A stretch of 64,000 nt of DNA from JBJYIN01 sp046237015 (GCF_046237015.1 NZ_JBJYIN010000004.1:62001-126000), one strand, 5' to 3'. Positions 1 to 9,351 are shown, counted from the first letter of the stretch. Made by a program: numbers and translations. Notes: a model not told the origin generated them from the sequence alone.

Positions 1-1
1 G

Positions 2-1147
2 TTAGAGCGCGATTATCACCAAATGCGCGAGCAGGTGGTGACGGCGAAGGCGGGCTGGTGTGCCGTCATGCGTCTGGTGAAAGATAACGGTGTGGAGCGT
101 CGTTTGCATCGTCGCGAATTGGCTTACATGGATGGTGATGAGCTTCGTTCAATGTCGGATAAAGCCTTGGGGGCATTGCGTTTAGCGGTCGCGGATAACG
201 AGCACCTACGAGATGTGCTGCGTCTGTCGGAAGATCCTAAACGCCCAGAACGTAAAATTCAGTTCTATATTGCTGTCTATCAGCACCTGCGTGAGCGTAT
301 TCGTCAGGATATCATCCGTACTGATGATCCGGTTGAAGCGATTGAACAGATGGAAATTGAGCTTAATCGTCTGACTGAAGAGCTGACCGCGCGTGAGCAG
401 ATGTTGGCGATAAGCTCGAAGAGTGTGGCGAATATCATTCGTAAGACGATCCAACGTGAGCAAAACCGTATTCGTATGCTGAATCAGGGGTTGCAATCCG
501 TGGCGTTTGGTCAGGTAAAAAGCGTACGTCTGAATGTCAATGTACGTGAAACACACACAACGTTGTTGAATGTGTTGTCTGAACAACAGGAAATGCATCA
601 GGATCTGTTTAATAGCAATCGTCTGACGTTCTCTGAAGCATTGGCAAAACTGTACCAGCGACTGAATCCAGAAATCGATATGGGGCAACGGACGCCGCAG
701 ACTATCGGTGAAGAGCTATTGGATTACCGTAACTACCTGGAAATGGAAGTTGAGGTGAACCGTGGTGCGGATGGATGGCTGCGAGCGGAAAGTGGTGCGT
801 TGTCTACCGGAGAGGCGATCGGTACGGGCATGTCTATTCTGGTTATGGTCGTTCAAAGCTGGGAAGAGGAGTCTAAACGGTTACGCGGTAAGGATATTTC
901 ACCATGCCGCCTCCTGTTCCTGGATGAAGCGGCACGACTGGATGCTAAGTCAATCGCGACGCTGTTTGAACTCTGCGATCGTCTGGAAATGCAGCTAATT
1001 ATCGCCGCACCGGAAAATATTAGCCCTGAAAAAGGAACGACCTATAAGCTGGTGCGTAAGGTGCATCAGAATCATGAACATGTCCATGTTGTCGGTTTGC
1101 GTGGCTTTGCGAGTGAGTCGCCGGAAATTCAGGAGCAGGCTTCCTAG
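2..1147 (+). CDS. mukB: Chromosome partition protein MukB, C-terminal part (5' end outside window)
   Basis: MukB is the SMC-like ATPase of the MukBEF condensin, which compacts and segregates the chromosome. Only the last ~381 residues are present; the frame is open to the left edge, and the full protein is about 1480 residues in enterobacteria. Visible features are the end of the coiled-coil arm, the ABC signature region (LSTGEAIGTGMS, about window residue 267) and Walker B (CRLLFLDEAARLD, about residue 302), which form the C-terminal half of the ATPase head. A strong terminator follows 25 bp after the stop, so MukB probably ends its operon (smtA-mukFEB in E. coli). Identification is near certain from sequence similarity. 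Confidence 0.97.
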   Translation, partial: LERDYHQMREQVVTAKAGWCAVMRLVKDNGVERRLHRRELAYMDGDELRSMSDKALGALRLAVADNEHLRDVLRLSEDPKRPERKIQFYIAVYQHLRERIRQDIIRTDDPVEAIEQMEIELNRLTEELTAREQMLAISSKSVANIIRKTIQREQNRIRMLNQGLQSVAFGQVKSVRLNVNVRETHTTLLNVLSEQQEMHQDLFNSNRLTFSEALAKLYQRLNPEIDMGQRTPQTIGEELLDYRNYLEMEVEVNRGADGWLRAESGALSTGEAIGTGMSILVMVVQSWEEESKRLRGKDISPCRLLFLDEAARLDAKSIATLFELCDRLEMQLIIAAPENISPEKGTTYKLVRKVHQNHEHVHVVGLRGFASESPEIQEQAS

Positions 1148-1171
1148 GAATATTTTGATTTGGATTGAATG

Positions 1172-1203
1172 ATAAAGTCGCTTTTTTAAGCGACTTTATT
1201 TTT
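1172..1203 (+). terminator. Rho-independent terminator after mukB
   Basis: A 12-bp perfect stem (ATAAAGTCGCTT / AAGCGACTTTAT) with a 4-nt T loop is followed by a run of T residues. It is placed 25 bp downstream of the mukB stop. Confidence 0.85.
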
Positions 1204-1471
1204 ATGACAATCGTAGAAATCACACCCGAAAATTTAAGGTGATAACGTCAAATAATACATGTGACTTGCCGGACCAGTGAGATTATTGTGTGATGGATAG
1301 AGCAAAATTATTTTTCTCTTTATATACTGACAGTCAGGTATAAGACGGTATTTGCATGATCGCAATACGTAAAAAGATAATTTTTCTTAGTCCTATTTGG
1401 TAATGTTATTTCCGCTAGCAAAATCGTTTGTAGTGGAAGAAGTGAGTGCTATGTGTACAGGGGATAAATGG
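1204..1471. other. mukB-ldtD intergenic region
   Basis: AT-rich sequence with no supported gene. It should hold the ldtD promoter and leader; I see no confident -35/-10 pair. A TTG-initiated frame runs in from 1397 but has no ribosome site, so I assign it to leader rather than to ldtD. Confidence 0.5.
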
Positions 1472-3181
1472 ATGTTGTTATATAAGCGAAAAATGCAGAG
1501 GCTATTGTGGAGTGCTGGGTGTGTCTGGGTATGTAGTCTGTCACCTTCTTTTTCGGTGCAGGCAGCATTGCCCCCAGCGTTGTCTAATGCATCGCAACAA
1601 AATGCAGGAGCAATCTCGGTTGAACATAGCAGGGCATCAATATTAGCGGCATTGCCAAAATCAATCACGCTGAAATATCTATCTGATTTATCATCACTTT
1701 ATGCTACTCATCATATGCAGCCGATGTGGGCTGATAATCTTGCGGTTCAGCAATTTCAACAACAGCTGGCAGAGTTAGCGATTTCAGGTATACAACCACA
1801 GTTTACCACTTGGGTCACTTGGCTAACCGATCCGCAAGTTACCGGTCTGGCTCGGGATATTATCCTCTCTGATGCGATGCTCGGTTATTTGCAGTTTGTT
1901 TCTGATGTTGAGCGTAATGGCAATAATTGGCTATACAGTAGCGTTCCTTATCGTCTGCAATCTCCGTCACCTAATGTTGTCAGCCAATGGCAGCAATCAG
2001 TGGTATCCGGTACGAGCGCAACCTATCTGGCGTCGCTGGTTCCTCAACATTCGCAATATGCCAAGATGCACGATGCATTGAAAAATATGCTGATGGATAA
2101 CCGTCCCTGGCCGAAATTGAATTTATCGGAAACCCTGCGACCAGGGCAGCAAACGCAGGAATTGGCTGTATTGCGTGAAATGCTGCACCGTACCGGTATG
2201 CTCGTCGATGAAAATGTGACGTCGCCACTCGTTGAAGGAAGTACGACTGAACATCCCGTGGTGGATTCAGAGAATCTTTATACCGGGGCGTTGGTTGATG
2301 CGGTTAAGCGTTTCCAGCATTGGCAAGGGTTAGAAGCTGATGGCATCATCGGTAAACGGACTCGTGACTGGTTGAATGTTTCGCCACAAACGAGAGCAAC
2401 GTTGTTGGCGCTAAATATCCAACGGTTACGTATTCTGCCGGATAACGTTAACACGGGTATCATGGTGAATATCCCCAATTATTCACTGATCTATTATCAG
2501 GACGGCGCAGAGCGTTTGTCATCGCGGGTCATTGTGGGGCAACCTCGGCGTAAAACACCGCTAATGAGCAGTTCATTGAATAATGTAGTGGTTAATCCGC
2601 CATGGAATGTGCCCACCACACTGACGAGACAGGACATTATTCCGAAGGTTGTACGCGATCCAGGGTATTTGCAGCGTCATGGTTATACCGTGCTGTCTGG
2701 CTGGAGCCAAGATTCTGAAGCCATTGATCCTGCTATGATAGATTGGCCGCTGGTCGCGCCAGAGCGTTTCCCATATCGGTTGCGTCAGGCACCGGGAGCC
2801 AATAACTCTTTGGGGCGTTATAAGTTCAATATGCCAAATTCGGAAGCCATCTATCTGCATGACACGCCGAATCATAACTTGTTCCAGCGAGACATTCGCG
2901 CACTGAGCTCTGGTTGTGTTCGCGTGAATAAAGCATCTGAATTGGCGGGGATGTTGCTACAAGACGCGGGCTGGAATAATGCGCGTATCTCTTCAACGTT
3001 AGATCAGGGGAATACCACGTATGTATCAATGAAGCACCGGATTCCCGTCAGCCTGTATTACCTGACGGCCTGGGTGGCTGAAGATGGTAAACCTCAGTTC
3101 AGAACAGATATTTACAATTATGATGATTCGGCAGGATTGGGAACGCATATCTTGCCTAAAGCGGGATTATTACTGCTGTAA
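1472..3181 (+). CDS. ldtD: L,D-transpeptidase LdtD (YcbB)
   Basis: Periplasmic enzyme forming 3-3 (mDAP-mDAP) peptidoglycan crosslinks, important when the outer membrane or PBPs are stressed. I chose ATG 1472 because AGGGGA lies 7 bp upstream and the product then opens with a good signal peptide (KRKMQR, hydrophobic core, VQA cleavage site near residue 31); the same frame is open upstream to TTG 1397 and ATG 1451. A peptidoglycan-binding-1 domain lies at about residues 269-310 (AVKRFQHWQGL...DGIIG). The YkuD catalytic domain carries the SSGCVRV motif with nucleophile Cys482. Length (569) is somewhat under the 615 of E. coli. Adjacent to mepK, which cuts the same bond. Confidence 0.95.
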   Translation: MLLYKRKMQRLLWSAGCVWVCSLSPSFSVQAALPPALSNASQQNAGAISVEHSRASILAALPKSITLKYLSDLSSLYATHHMQPMWADNLAVQQFQQQLAELAISGIQPQFTTWVTWLTDPQVTGLARDIILSDAMLGYLQFVSDVERNGNNWLYSSVPYRLQSPSPNVVSQWQQSVVSGTSATYLASLVPQHSQYAKMHDALKNMLMDNRPWPKLNLSETLRPGQQTQELAVLREMLHRTGMLVDENVTSPLVEGSTTEHPVVDSENLYTGALVDAVKRFQHWQGLEADGIIGKRTRDWLNVSPQTRATLLALNIQRLRILPDNVNTGIMVNIPNYSLIYYQDGAERLSSRVIVGQPRRKTPLMSSSLNNVVVNPPWNVPTTLTRQDIIPKVVRDPGYLQRHGYTVLSGWSQDSEAIDPAMIDWPLVAPERFPYRLRQAPGANNSLGRYKFNMPNSEAIYLHDTPNHNLFQRDIRALSSGCVRVNKASELAGMLLQDAGWNNARISSTLDQGNTTYVSMKHRIPVSLYYLTAWVAEDGKPQFRTDIYNYDDSAGLGTHILPKAGLLLL

Positions 3182-3230
3182 GTCTTGAAAATAGCGCGAC
3201 TTAGCGAAACTAACCAAGATTCTTATCCTG

Positions 3231-3254
3231 AGGGGATCATTGCGATCCCCTTCA
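3231..3254 (+). terminator. Hairpin after ldtD, possible terminator
   Basis: Stem GGGGATC/GATCCCC with a 5-nt loop and a short weak T stretch (TTC), 50 bp after the ldtD stop. The poor T-tract makes this a moderate call. Confidence 0.45.
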
Positions 3255-3362
3255 AACCCATGAGTAAAGCGGGTTGACTCACTTTTCATAGGCGGTTAAG
3301 GTTCAATACGGTGCAATTTATGTATCCCGTCGACACCGTTTTTATCCAGGATAACCCGTTCT

Positions 3363-3911
3363 ATGGATCACATTGACAATCATCGCCGCAAATGGCTTGC
3401 GCTAGGTGGCGTCGCATTAGGAATGGCGCTGCTCCCCGGTCAAGCGTTTGCGACATTATCAACACCGCGTCCACGTATTTTAACGCTTGATAACCTGAAT
3501 ACTGGGGAACGCCTTAAAACAGAATTTTTTGATGGTAGGCGTTATAACAAAGAAGAGCTGTCTCGCCTTAATCATTTTTTCCGTGATTACCGCGCAAATA
3601 AAATCAAAACGATTGATCCGCTCTTGTTTGATCAATTGTTCCGTTTGCAGGTGATGCTGGGAACGAATAAACCGATACAGCTTATTTCTGGGTATCGGGC
3701 GGTTGACACGAATAATGAACTTCGAGCACATCGTAAAGGCGTCGCCAAACAAAGCTATCATACTAAAGGTCAGGCGATGGATTTTCATATTGATGGTGTT
3801 CAACTGGCTAACCTGAGAAAAGCAGCCGTAAAGATGCGGGCAGGTGGGGTCGGTTATTATCCCCGTAGTAACTTTGTTCATATTGATACTGGCCCGGTTC
3901 GAACCTGGTAA
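3363..3911 (+). CDS. mepK: Murein DD-/LD-endopeptidase MepK (YcbK), Tat-exported
   Basis: Peptidase_M15_2 (DUF882) family enzyme that cleaves mDAP-mDAP crosslinks to let the sacculus grow. 182 residues, the usual family length. The N-terminus NHRRKWLALGG followed by a short hydrophobic segment and AFA is a twin-arginine signal; E. coli YcbK is a Tat substrate. Zinc ligands are visible as H133 and D140 (SYHTKGQAMD) and H173 (NFVHID). It lies 181 bp after ldtD in the same direction, an arrangement conserved in E. coli, but a hairpin between them suggests a separate promoter. Confidence 0.95.
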   Translation: MDHIDNHRRKWLALGGVALGMALLPGQAFATLSTPRPRILTLDNLNTGERLKTEFFDGRRYNKEELSRLNHFFRDYRANKIKTIDPLLFDQLFRLQVMLGTNKPIQLISGYRAVDTNNELRAHRKGVAKQSYHTKGQAMDFHIDGVQLANLRKAAVKMRAGGVGYYPRSNFVHIDTGPVRTW

Positions 3912-3929
3912 TTTTTTTAGATATTGGTA

Positions 3930-4127
3930 TATACACTAAATAATTCGAGTTGCGTGAAGGCGGCAAGCGAAGGACAAATTCGTCGGGAACGAATTTGACC
4001 AGCCAACGGCTGGCCTTTGGTGAGAGACAGGATGTCTCTCATTTAATCCCGATGAGCTTACTTGAGTAAGTGATTCGGGTGACTGAACGTAGCCAACGCA
4101 CAGGCGACTTGAAGTATGACGGGTATA
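3930..4127. repeat. Long ERIC element, 198 bp
   Basis: Ends TATACAC...GGGTATA with the ERIC core hairpin (CCCGATGAGCTTACTTGAG...TCGGG). Compared with the 127-bp ERIC at 10726 it carries about 71 extra bases made of three stem-loops (CAAATTCGT/ACGAATTTG, CCAGCC/GGCTGG, GAGAGACA/TGTCTCTC). It lies between mepK and gloC, both transcribed rightwards. Two other copies of the same length are at 28793 and 51937. Confidence 0.93.
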
Positions 4128-4177
4128 CCTGTTTTTATGGCAGTGAAACTGTCAGGATGCTTTAAAAATGGAGCAGT

Positions 4178-4825
4178 ATGAAATATCAAATAGTCCCTGT
4201 TACGGCGTTTAGCCAAAATTGTACGTTGTTGTGGTGTGAGGTCACGAACGAAGCCGCCATTATCGATCCTGGTGGTGATGTGGATAAAATTAAACGTGCA
4301 GTAACGAGTGCGGGGATTACGGTAAAGCAAATCTTACTGACCCATGGGCATTTAGATCATGTCGGCGCGGCCACGGAGGTTGCTGAGTTTTATCACGCCC
4401 CGATTATTGGCCCGCATAATCAAGATGCTTTCTGGTTGGATGGACTACCTGCACAAAGCCGGATGTTCGGGCTAGATGAATGTAAACCGCTAGTTCCATC
4501 GCGTTGGTTGCAGGAAGGCGATAAGGTTAACGTCGGGAAGAGCGTACTGACGGTGTTTCACTGTCCTGGTCATACTCCGGGCCATGTTGTTTTCTTTGAT
4601 AATGTTGCCCGCTTGGCGTTAGTTGGGGATGTTATTTTTAATGGTGGAGTAGGGCGTACTGATTTCCCACAGGGCGATCATCAGGCATTGATTGATTCGA
4701 TCAAAAATAAACTTTTTCCGCTGGGGGATGATGTCACATTTATTCCCGGACATGGGCCGATATCAACATTTGGTCAGGAGCGGAAAACGAATCCTTTTGT
4801 GCGTGATGAGCCGGCGATCTGGTAG
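4178..4825 (+). CDS. gloC: Hydroxyacylglutathione hydrolase GloC (YcbL), metallo-beta-lactamase fold
   Basis: Type II glyoxalase that hydrolyses S-lactoylglutathione in methylglyoxal detoxification. 215 residues, identical in length to E. coli YcbL. The metal site motif LTHGHLDH gives H56, H58, D60 and H61; the later ligands fall in CPGHTPGH, GDVIFNGGVG and FIPGHGP. ATG 4178 has GGAG 4 bp upstream. Stands alone after an ERIC repeat and converges on aspC. Confidence 0.95.
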   Translation: MKYQIVPVTAFSQNCTLLWCEVTNEAAIIDPGGDVDKIKRAVTSAGITVKQILLTHGHLDHVGAATEVAEFYHAPIIGPHNQDAFWLDGLPAQSRMFGLDECKPLVPSRWLQEGDKVNVGKSVLTVFHCPGHTPGHVVFFDNVARLALVGDVIFNGGVGRTDFPQGDHQALIDSIKNKLFPLGDDVTFIPGHGPISTFGQERKTNPFVRDEPAIW

Positions 4826-4908
4826 TTTATCTCTTATTACTCTTCTCGTTTCAGCCTGTCATGCCCGCTTAGGGCAGGCATGACGGAATCATCTAACTGA
4901 TATTAACT

Positions 4909-6099
4909 CTACAGAACGGCAACGATGGCTTCACACAGGGGAGCCATATTTTCTGGCGTCATACCTGCAACATTGATACGACCAGAATTAACGGCATACA
5001 CGCCAAATTCACTGCGTAAGCGTAGCACCTGATCTTTATTCAGCCCGCTGAATGAGAACATACCATTCTGGTTGATAATAAAAGAAAAGTCCTGTTGGGC
5101 ACCTTTTTCCTGCAACGTATTGACGAACAATTGGCGCATGCGTTGGATGCGTTCACGCATTGAGGTCAGTTCTTGTTCCCAAATTGCTCGCAGGGCATCG
5201 TTGCCTAAAATGGTTGCAACGACAGTCGCGCCATGTGCTGGCGGATTCGAATAGTTGGCACGAATAGCAGCTTTCACCTGACTGAACGCGTTATCAGCGG
5301 TTTCTTTATCGGCTGCAACCACCGTACATGCGCCAACGCGCTCGTTATACAGACCGAAGTTCTTAGAGTAAGAACTGCAAACGATCAGTTCTTTATGTTT
5401 GGCGGCAAAAATGCGTAATCCTTCAGCATCTTCTTCCAAACCACGGGCAAACCCCTGATAGGCAAAATCAAACAATGGTAACCAACCTTTTTGTACAGAA
5501 AGATCGGCTAGTTTGGCCCACTGTTCCGCCGTAGGGTCGATACCAGTAGGGTTATGACAGCAACCATGAAAGAGAACGACATCGCCAGCCTGAGCGGCGT
5601 TGAGGCTGTTCAGCAAGCCATCGAAATCTAATGAGTGGTTGGCTGAATCGTAGTAATCATATTCGCTAACTTCCAGACCGACGGCTGAAAATACATTTTT
5701 ATGATTTGGCCAGGTTGGGTTACTGATCCAGATGCGCTTTGCCGACGTTTGGTTGGCAATAAAATCGGCAGCAACACGCAGCCCACCAGTACCACCCGGT
5801 GTTTGTGCGGTGCGTGCACGCTTGTCAGCAATAATACTATTTTGTTTACCAAACAACAGTTCTTGTGTGCACTGAGCAAAAGCAGGTAGCCCATCAATAC
5901 CTAAATAGTTTTTTGTCGTTTCATTTTCTAACAGAAACTGCTCAGCTTTTTTAACGCTGGTAAGTACGGGGGTTTTACCTGTTTCATCTTTATAAACCCC
6001 AATGCCTAAATTGATTTTACTCGGACGATCATCGGCACGAAAAAGATCGGTAAGACCAAGAATAGGATCGGCTGGTGCGGCGGAGATATGTTCAAACAT
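4909..6099 (-). CDS. aspC: Aspartate aminotransferase AspC
   Basis: PLP-dependent class I aminotransferase interconverting aspartate/2-oxoglutarate and oxaloacetate/glutamate; also acts on aromatic keto acids. 396 residues as in E. coli, alignable without gaps by eye. The PLP lysine is in SSYSKNFGLYNERVG (about residue 246), with the cofactor-contacting motifs NPTG and DFAYQG upstream. Monocistronic; the ompF terminator lies upstream of it on the same strand. A stem (GTCATGCC/GGCATGAC) without a T-run at about 4858-4883 lies in the convergent gap with gloC. Confidence 0.97.
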   Translation of the reverse strand: MFEHISAAPADPILGLTDLFRADDRPSKINLGIGVYKDETGKTPVLTSVKKAEQFLLENETTKNYLGIDGLPAFAQCTQELLFGKQNSIIADKRARTAQTPGGTGGLRVAADFIANQTSAKRIWISNPTWPNHKNVFSAVGLEVSEYDYYDSANHSLDFDGLLNSLNAAQAGDVVLFHGCCHNPTGIDPTAEQWAKLADLSVQKGWLPLFDFAYQGFARGLEEDAEGLRIFAAKHKELIVCSSYSKNFGLYNERVGACTVVAADKETADNAFSQVKAAIRANYSNPPAHGATVVATILGNDALRAIWEQELTSMRERIQRMRQLFVNTLQEKGAQQDFSFIINQNGMFSFSGLNKDQVLRLRSEFGVYAVNSGRINVAGMTPENMAPLCEAIVAVL

Positions 6100-6260
6100 T
6101 GATAGGGCATTCCATAACAGAGAGATTAAGCAAGAATTTCAGATTACCGCCAGTAAAAGGCTTTGCCAACCATTGAAGTCAAAAAGAAAGGGAAATAATA
6201 AAGGGTGTAGAGGAAACAAAATAAAAGACTGGTTGGAAAGCGATAATTAAGATTTAAACA

Positions 6261-6288
6261 TAAAAAAGACAGAGCCTTGGCTCTGCCT
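6261..6288 (-). terminator. Rho-independent terminator after ompF
   Basis: On the minus strand, GGCAGAGCC-AAG-GCTCTGTC is followed by TTTTTTA. It sits about 48 bp past the ompF stop and isolates ompF from aspC. Confidence 0.85.
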
Positions 6289-6335
6289 TTTCTGCACGAT
6301 AAACGGTGTTAAACCGTCATACGATGCGTATCAAC

Positions 6336-7409
6336 TTAGAACTGGTAAGTCAGACCAACAGCAACGGTATCGTCATCGTTGATGCCGTATACGTTGTCAT
6401 CTTTGATCAGGTTGATCTGATAATCAACATAGGTAGACATGTTCTTGTTGAATGCATAAGTTGCACCAACGCTGACATATTTGGTCAGGTAATCGTTCTC
6501 TGAAACACCGTTAGAAGACAATTTACCTTTAGATTGAACATAAGCCAGTGATGGAGTCAAACCGAAATCAAAGTTGTATTGAGCAACAGCTTCGAAGAAT
6601 TTGGTCTTATCAACAAAACCAGCATAAGTTTCATCAACATAGCTCAAATTACGGTATTCACCGTAAGTAGTTGCTAAATAAACGTTATTTGCTTCGTATT
6701 TAGCAGTGGTTGCCCAAGCTTCAGCTTTTTGACCTAAACCATCAGCCTGTTGGCTATCAGTACGATCAGACGCGCTATAAGCAGCGGCAAAACCTAAACC
6801 GATGTCAGATTCATAAGATGCTGACAAGCCCCAGCCATCGCCGTTTGACTTCTTCATTTCACGTTTATTGATGGAGTTACTGTCGTTTTTGCCTTGATAT
6901 TGCAAAGCAAAGTTCAAACCATCAACCAAACCAAAGAAATCACTGTTACGGTAGGTAGCAACACCAGAGGTACGCTGAGTCATGAACCCATCGGTATAAG
7001 CGGAATCACCACCAAATTCTGGCAACACGTCGGTCCATGCCAGTGCATCGTAAACAACACCATAGTTACGGCCGTAGTCAAAAGAACCTGCATCACCGAA
7101 TTTCAGACCAGCGAAAGCCAAACGAGTTTTACCATTCGCGCCATCTGATTCAGCTTTGTTACCGGAAAATTCATATTCAAAACGACCAAAACCAGTTAAT
7201 TCGCTATTGATCTGAGTTTCGCCTTTGAAGCCCAGACGAGCATAAGTTTTATCACCGTCATCGCCACCATCAGAGAAATAGTGCAGACCGTTTAATTTAC
7301 CGTACAGGTCCAGCTTGTTGCCGTCTTTGTTATAAACTTCTGCAGCGTTGGCTGCGCCAGCGACTAACAGAGCTGGGATTACTACTGCAAGAATATTGCG
7401 TTTCATCAT
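6336..7409 (-). CDS. ompF: Outer membrane general porin OmpF
   Basis: Trimeric beta-barrel porin passing small hydrophilic solutes. 357 residues with the signal peptide MMKRNILAVVIPALLVAGAANA cut before AEVYNKDGN. The barrel hallmarks YGRNYGVVYDAL and PEFGGD (constriction loop 3) and a C-terminal Phe (VGLTYQF, the BAM signal) are present. Start 7409 is preceded by GAGGG; longer frames from 7451 have no leader logic. Position between asnS and aspC is the E. coli ompF position, supporting OmpF over OmpC or PhoE. Codon use is strongly biased, as expected for a highly expressed gene. Confidence 0.93.
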   Translation of the reverse strand: MMKRNILAVVIPALLVAGAANAAEVYNKDGNKLDLYGKLNGLHYFSDGGDDGDKTYARLGFKGETQINSELTGFGRFEYEFSGNKAESDGANGKTRLAFAGLKFGDAGSFDYGRNYGVVYDALAWTDVLPEFGGDSAYTDGFMTQRTSGVATYRNSDFFGLVDGLNFALQYQGKNDSNSINKREMKKSNGDGWGLSASYESDIGLGFAAAYSASDRTDSQQADGLGQKAEAWATTAKYEANNVYLATTYGEYRNLSYVDETYAGFVDKTKFFEAVAQYNFDFGLTPSLAYVQSKGKLSSNGVSENDYLTKYVSVGATYAFNKNMSTYVDYQINLIKDDNVYGINDDDTVAVGLTYQF

Positions 7410-7580
7410 TATTACCCTCATTGGTGTTATGTAGACACCTGCCACTGCCATAAATAATTCTTTGGGGAACTATTCCTGAAAGTTTGGTGTCTTCCTGTGT
7501 CTGAACGCAGTTTTCCATTCACTCGCCCGTTAATCCACCCTAAAGATGCTACTAACTTCGTAATCGAGTAACAAATGGAA

Positions 7581-7603
7581 AATATGTATTTCAAAATGTA
7601 AAT
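7581..7603 (-). promoter_or_regulatory. Candidate OmpR-binding site upstream of ompF
   Basis: The minus strand reads TTTACATTTTGAAATACAT, resembling the OmpR half-site pattern (TTTACnTTTTG, TTACAT) found upstream of E. coli ompF. It is about 175 bp before the ompF start. The rest of 7410-7643 is the AT-rich leader and promoter region with no gene. Confidence 0.5.
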
Positions 7604-7639
7604 TTTAGGGAACTTTGTGAAGCATAACCAAAATTAAAA

Positions 7640-7672
7640 AAAAAGAGCCGGAAAGCCCGACTCTTTTTTCTA
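7640..7672 (-). terminator. Terminator after asnS
   Basis: AGAGCCGG/CCGACTCT stem (one mismatch) flanked by A8 on the left and T6 on the right, so it has U-tracts on both strands. It lies 32 bp past the asnS stop on the minus strand. Confidence 0.8.
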
Positions 7673-7703
7673 CATATTTGTTTTACTTATATTAAATTTT
7701 TAT

Positions 7704-9104
7704 TTAAAAGCTCGCGTTCCTTGGAGTGCGTGGGAAGGGGATGACATCGCGCACGTTTTGTACACCGGTAACATAGGCAATCAGGCGTTCAAATCCCAAA
7801 CCGAAACCAGAATGTGGGATCGTGCCGTAGCGACGCAAATCGCGATACCACCAATAGTCTTCCTTGCTTAGCCCCATTTCTTCCAGACGAATATCCAACT
7901 GGTCAAGACGCTCTTCACGCTGGGAACCACCGATAATTTCACCAATACCCGGTGCTAATACATCCATTGCAGCAACGGTTTTACCATCGCTGTTCATGCG
8001 CATATAAAATGCTTTGATGTCTTTCGGGTAGTTTTTAACGACAACCGGTGCTTTGAAGTGTTGCTCTGCAAGGTAACGTTCATGTTCAGAAGAGAGGTCA
8101 ACACCCCAGTAAACCGGGTTCTCAAACTGCTTCCCGCAGTTCAGCAGGATTTCAACGGCATCGGTGTAATCCACCTGAGCGAAATCGGAATTGACGAATT
8201 TCTCCAGTCGAGTGATCGCCTCTTTATCGACGCGCTCAGCAAAGAATGCCATATCATCGGCACGTTCGTTCAGTACGGCTTGGAAAACATATTTCAGAAG
8301 ATTTTCAGCCAGACCAGCAATATCATCCAGCGAAGCGAAAGCAACTTCTGGTTCAATCATCCAGAACTCGGCCAAATGGCGGCTGGTATTGGAGTTCTCA
8401 GCGCGGAATGTAGGCCCGAAAGTGTACACTTTCGACAGGGCACAGGCGTAAGTTTCACCGTTCAATTGTCCGGATACGGTCAGAAACGCTTCTTTGCCGA
8501 AAAAGTCTTCACTGAAATCGACCTTACCCTGTTCAGTTCGCGGTAAGTTTTCCAGATCGAGGGTAGAAACACGGAACATTTCACCAGCGCCTTCCGTATC
8601 AGAAGCGGTGATCAGCGGTGTTGATACCCAGAAGTAACCATTTTCATGGAAGAAACGGTGGATAGCCTGCGCCAGAGTGTGGCGAACACGGGCAACGGCG
8701 CCAATCAAATTGGTACGTGGCCGCAAATGCGCAACTTCTCGCAGGTATTCAATACTGTGCCGTTTGGCCGCCATCGGGTAAGTATCAGGATCGTCTACCC
8801 AGCCAACCACCTTAATTTCAGAGGCTTGTAATTCGAAGCTCTGTCCCTCGCCTGGTGAGGCGACGACTTTACCTGTGACTTCCACGGAACAGCCGGTAGT
8901 CAAGTGCAACACGTCATTCTGGTAATTGGAAAGATTATTATTGATGACGGCCTGTAATGGATTAAAGCAGGAACCGTCATAAACGGCGATAAAAGAAATA
9001 CCGGCTTTAGAATCTCTCCGGGTCCGTACCCAGCCGCGCACGGTGACTTCGCTGTCAACGGCAACACGGCCTTGCAGTACGTCGACTACAGGCACTACGC
9101 TCAT
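7704..9104 (-). CDS. asnS: Asparagine--tRNA ligase AsnS
   Basis: Class IIb aminoacyl-tRNA synthetase charging tRNA-Asn. 466 residues, the E. coli length. The N-terminal OB-fold anticodon-binding domain covers about residues 10-100 (VTVRGWVRTRRDSK). Class II motifs follow: motif 2 FRAENSNTSRHLAEFWMIEPE and C-terminal motif 3 GFGLGFERLIAYVTG. Monocistronic, with its own terminator before ompF, as in E. coli. Confidence 0.98.
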   Translation of the reverse strand: MSVVPVVDVLQGRVAVDSEVTVRGWVRTRRDSKAGISFIAVYDGSCFNPLQAVINNNLSNYQNDVLHLTTGCSVEVTGKVVASPGEGQSFELQASEIKVVGWVDDPDTYPMAAKRHSIEYLREVAHLRPRTNLIGAVARVRHTLAQAIHRFFHENGYFWVSTPLITASDTEGAGEMFRVSTLDLENLPRTEQGKVDFSEDFFGKEAFLTVSGQLNGETYACALSKVYTFGPTFRAENSNTSRHLAEFWMIEPEVAFASLDDIAGLAENLLKYVFQAVLNERADDMAFFAERVDKEAITRLEKFVNSDFAQVDYTDAVEILLNCGKQFENPVYWGVDLSSEHERYLAEQHFKAPVVVKNYPKDIKAFYMRMNSDGKTVAAMDVLAPGIGEIIGGSQREERLDQLDIRLEEMGLSKEDYWWYRDLRRYGTIPHSGFGLGFERLIAYVTGVQNVRDVIPFPRTPRNASF

Positions 9105-9143
9105 AAAATTCTCTCTTCAATTAATCTGTTTAAAAGTAATGGA

Positions 9144-9291
9144 TATACCCAATAGATTTCGAGTGAGCAAGGGTTGATCGCCAGCGAGCGACGGGATGTC
9201 GCTCATTTCATCCCGATTGGCTTACCAAAGTAAGTGAGTCGGGTAACCGAACGTAACCAACGTGCCTGCAACTTGAAAGGTGAAGGGTACA
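9144..9291. repeat. Diverged ERIC-family element, ~148 bp
   Basis: Starts TATACCCAATAGATTTCGAG and ends near AACTTGAAAGGTGAAGGGTAC. It keeps the ERIC core hairpin (CCCGA...CTTAC...GTAAG...TCGGG) and only one of the three hairpins of the long form, as GAGCGAC/GTCGCTC. It lies between pncB and asnS. Confidence 0.75.
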
Positions 9292-9351
9292 ACCCTGAAA
9301 TGGGTAATTTGCTATGTTACTTGCCGCCCGGCAGGACACAAGCAGAAATCA

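Noticed and set aside
1397..1471. Upstream extension of ldtD from a TTG start
   Set aside because: It would bury the signal peptide behind 25 residues and lacks a ribosome site at 1397.
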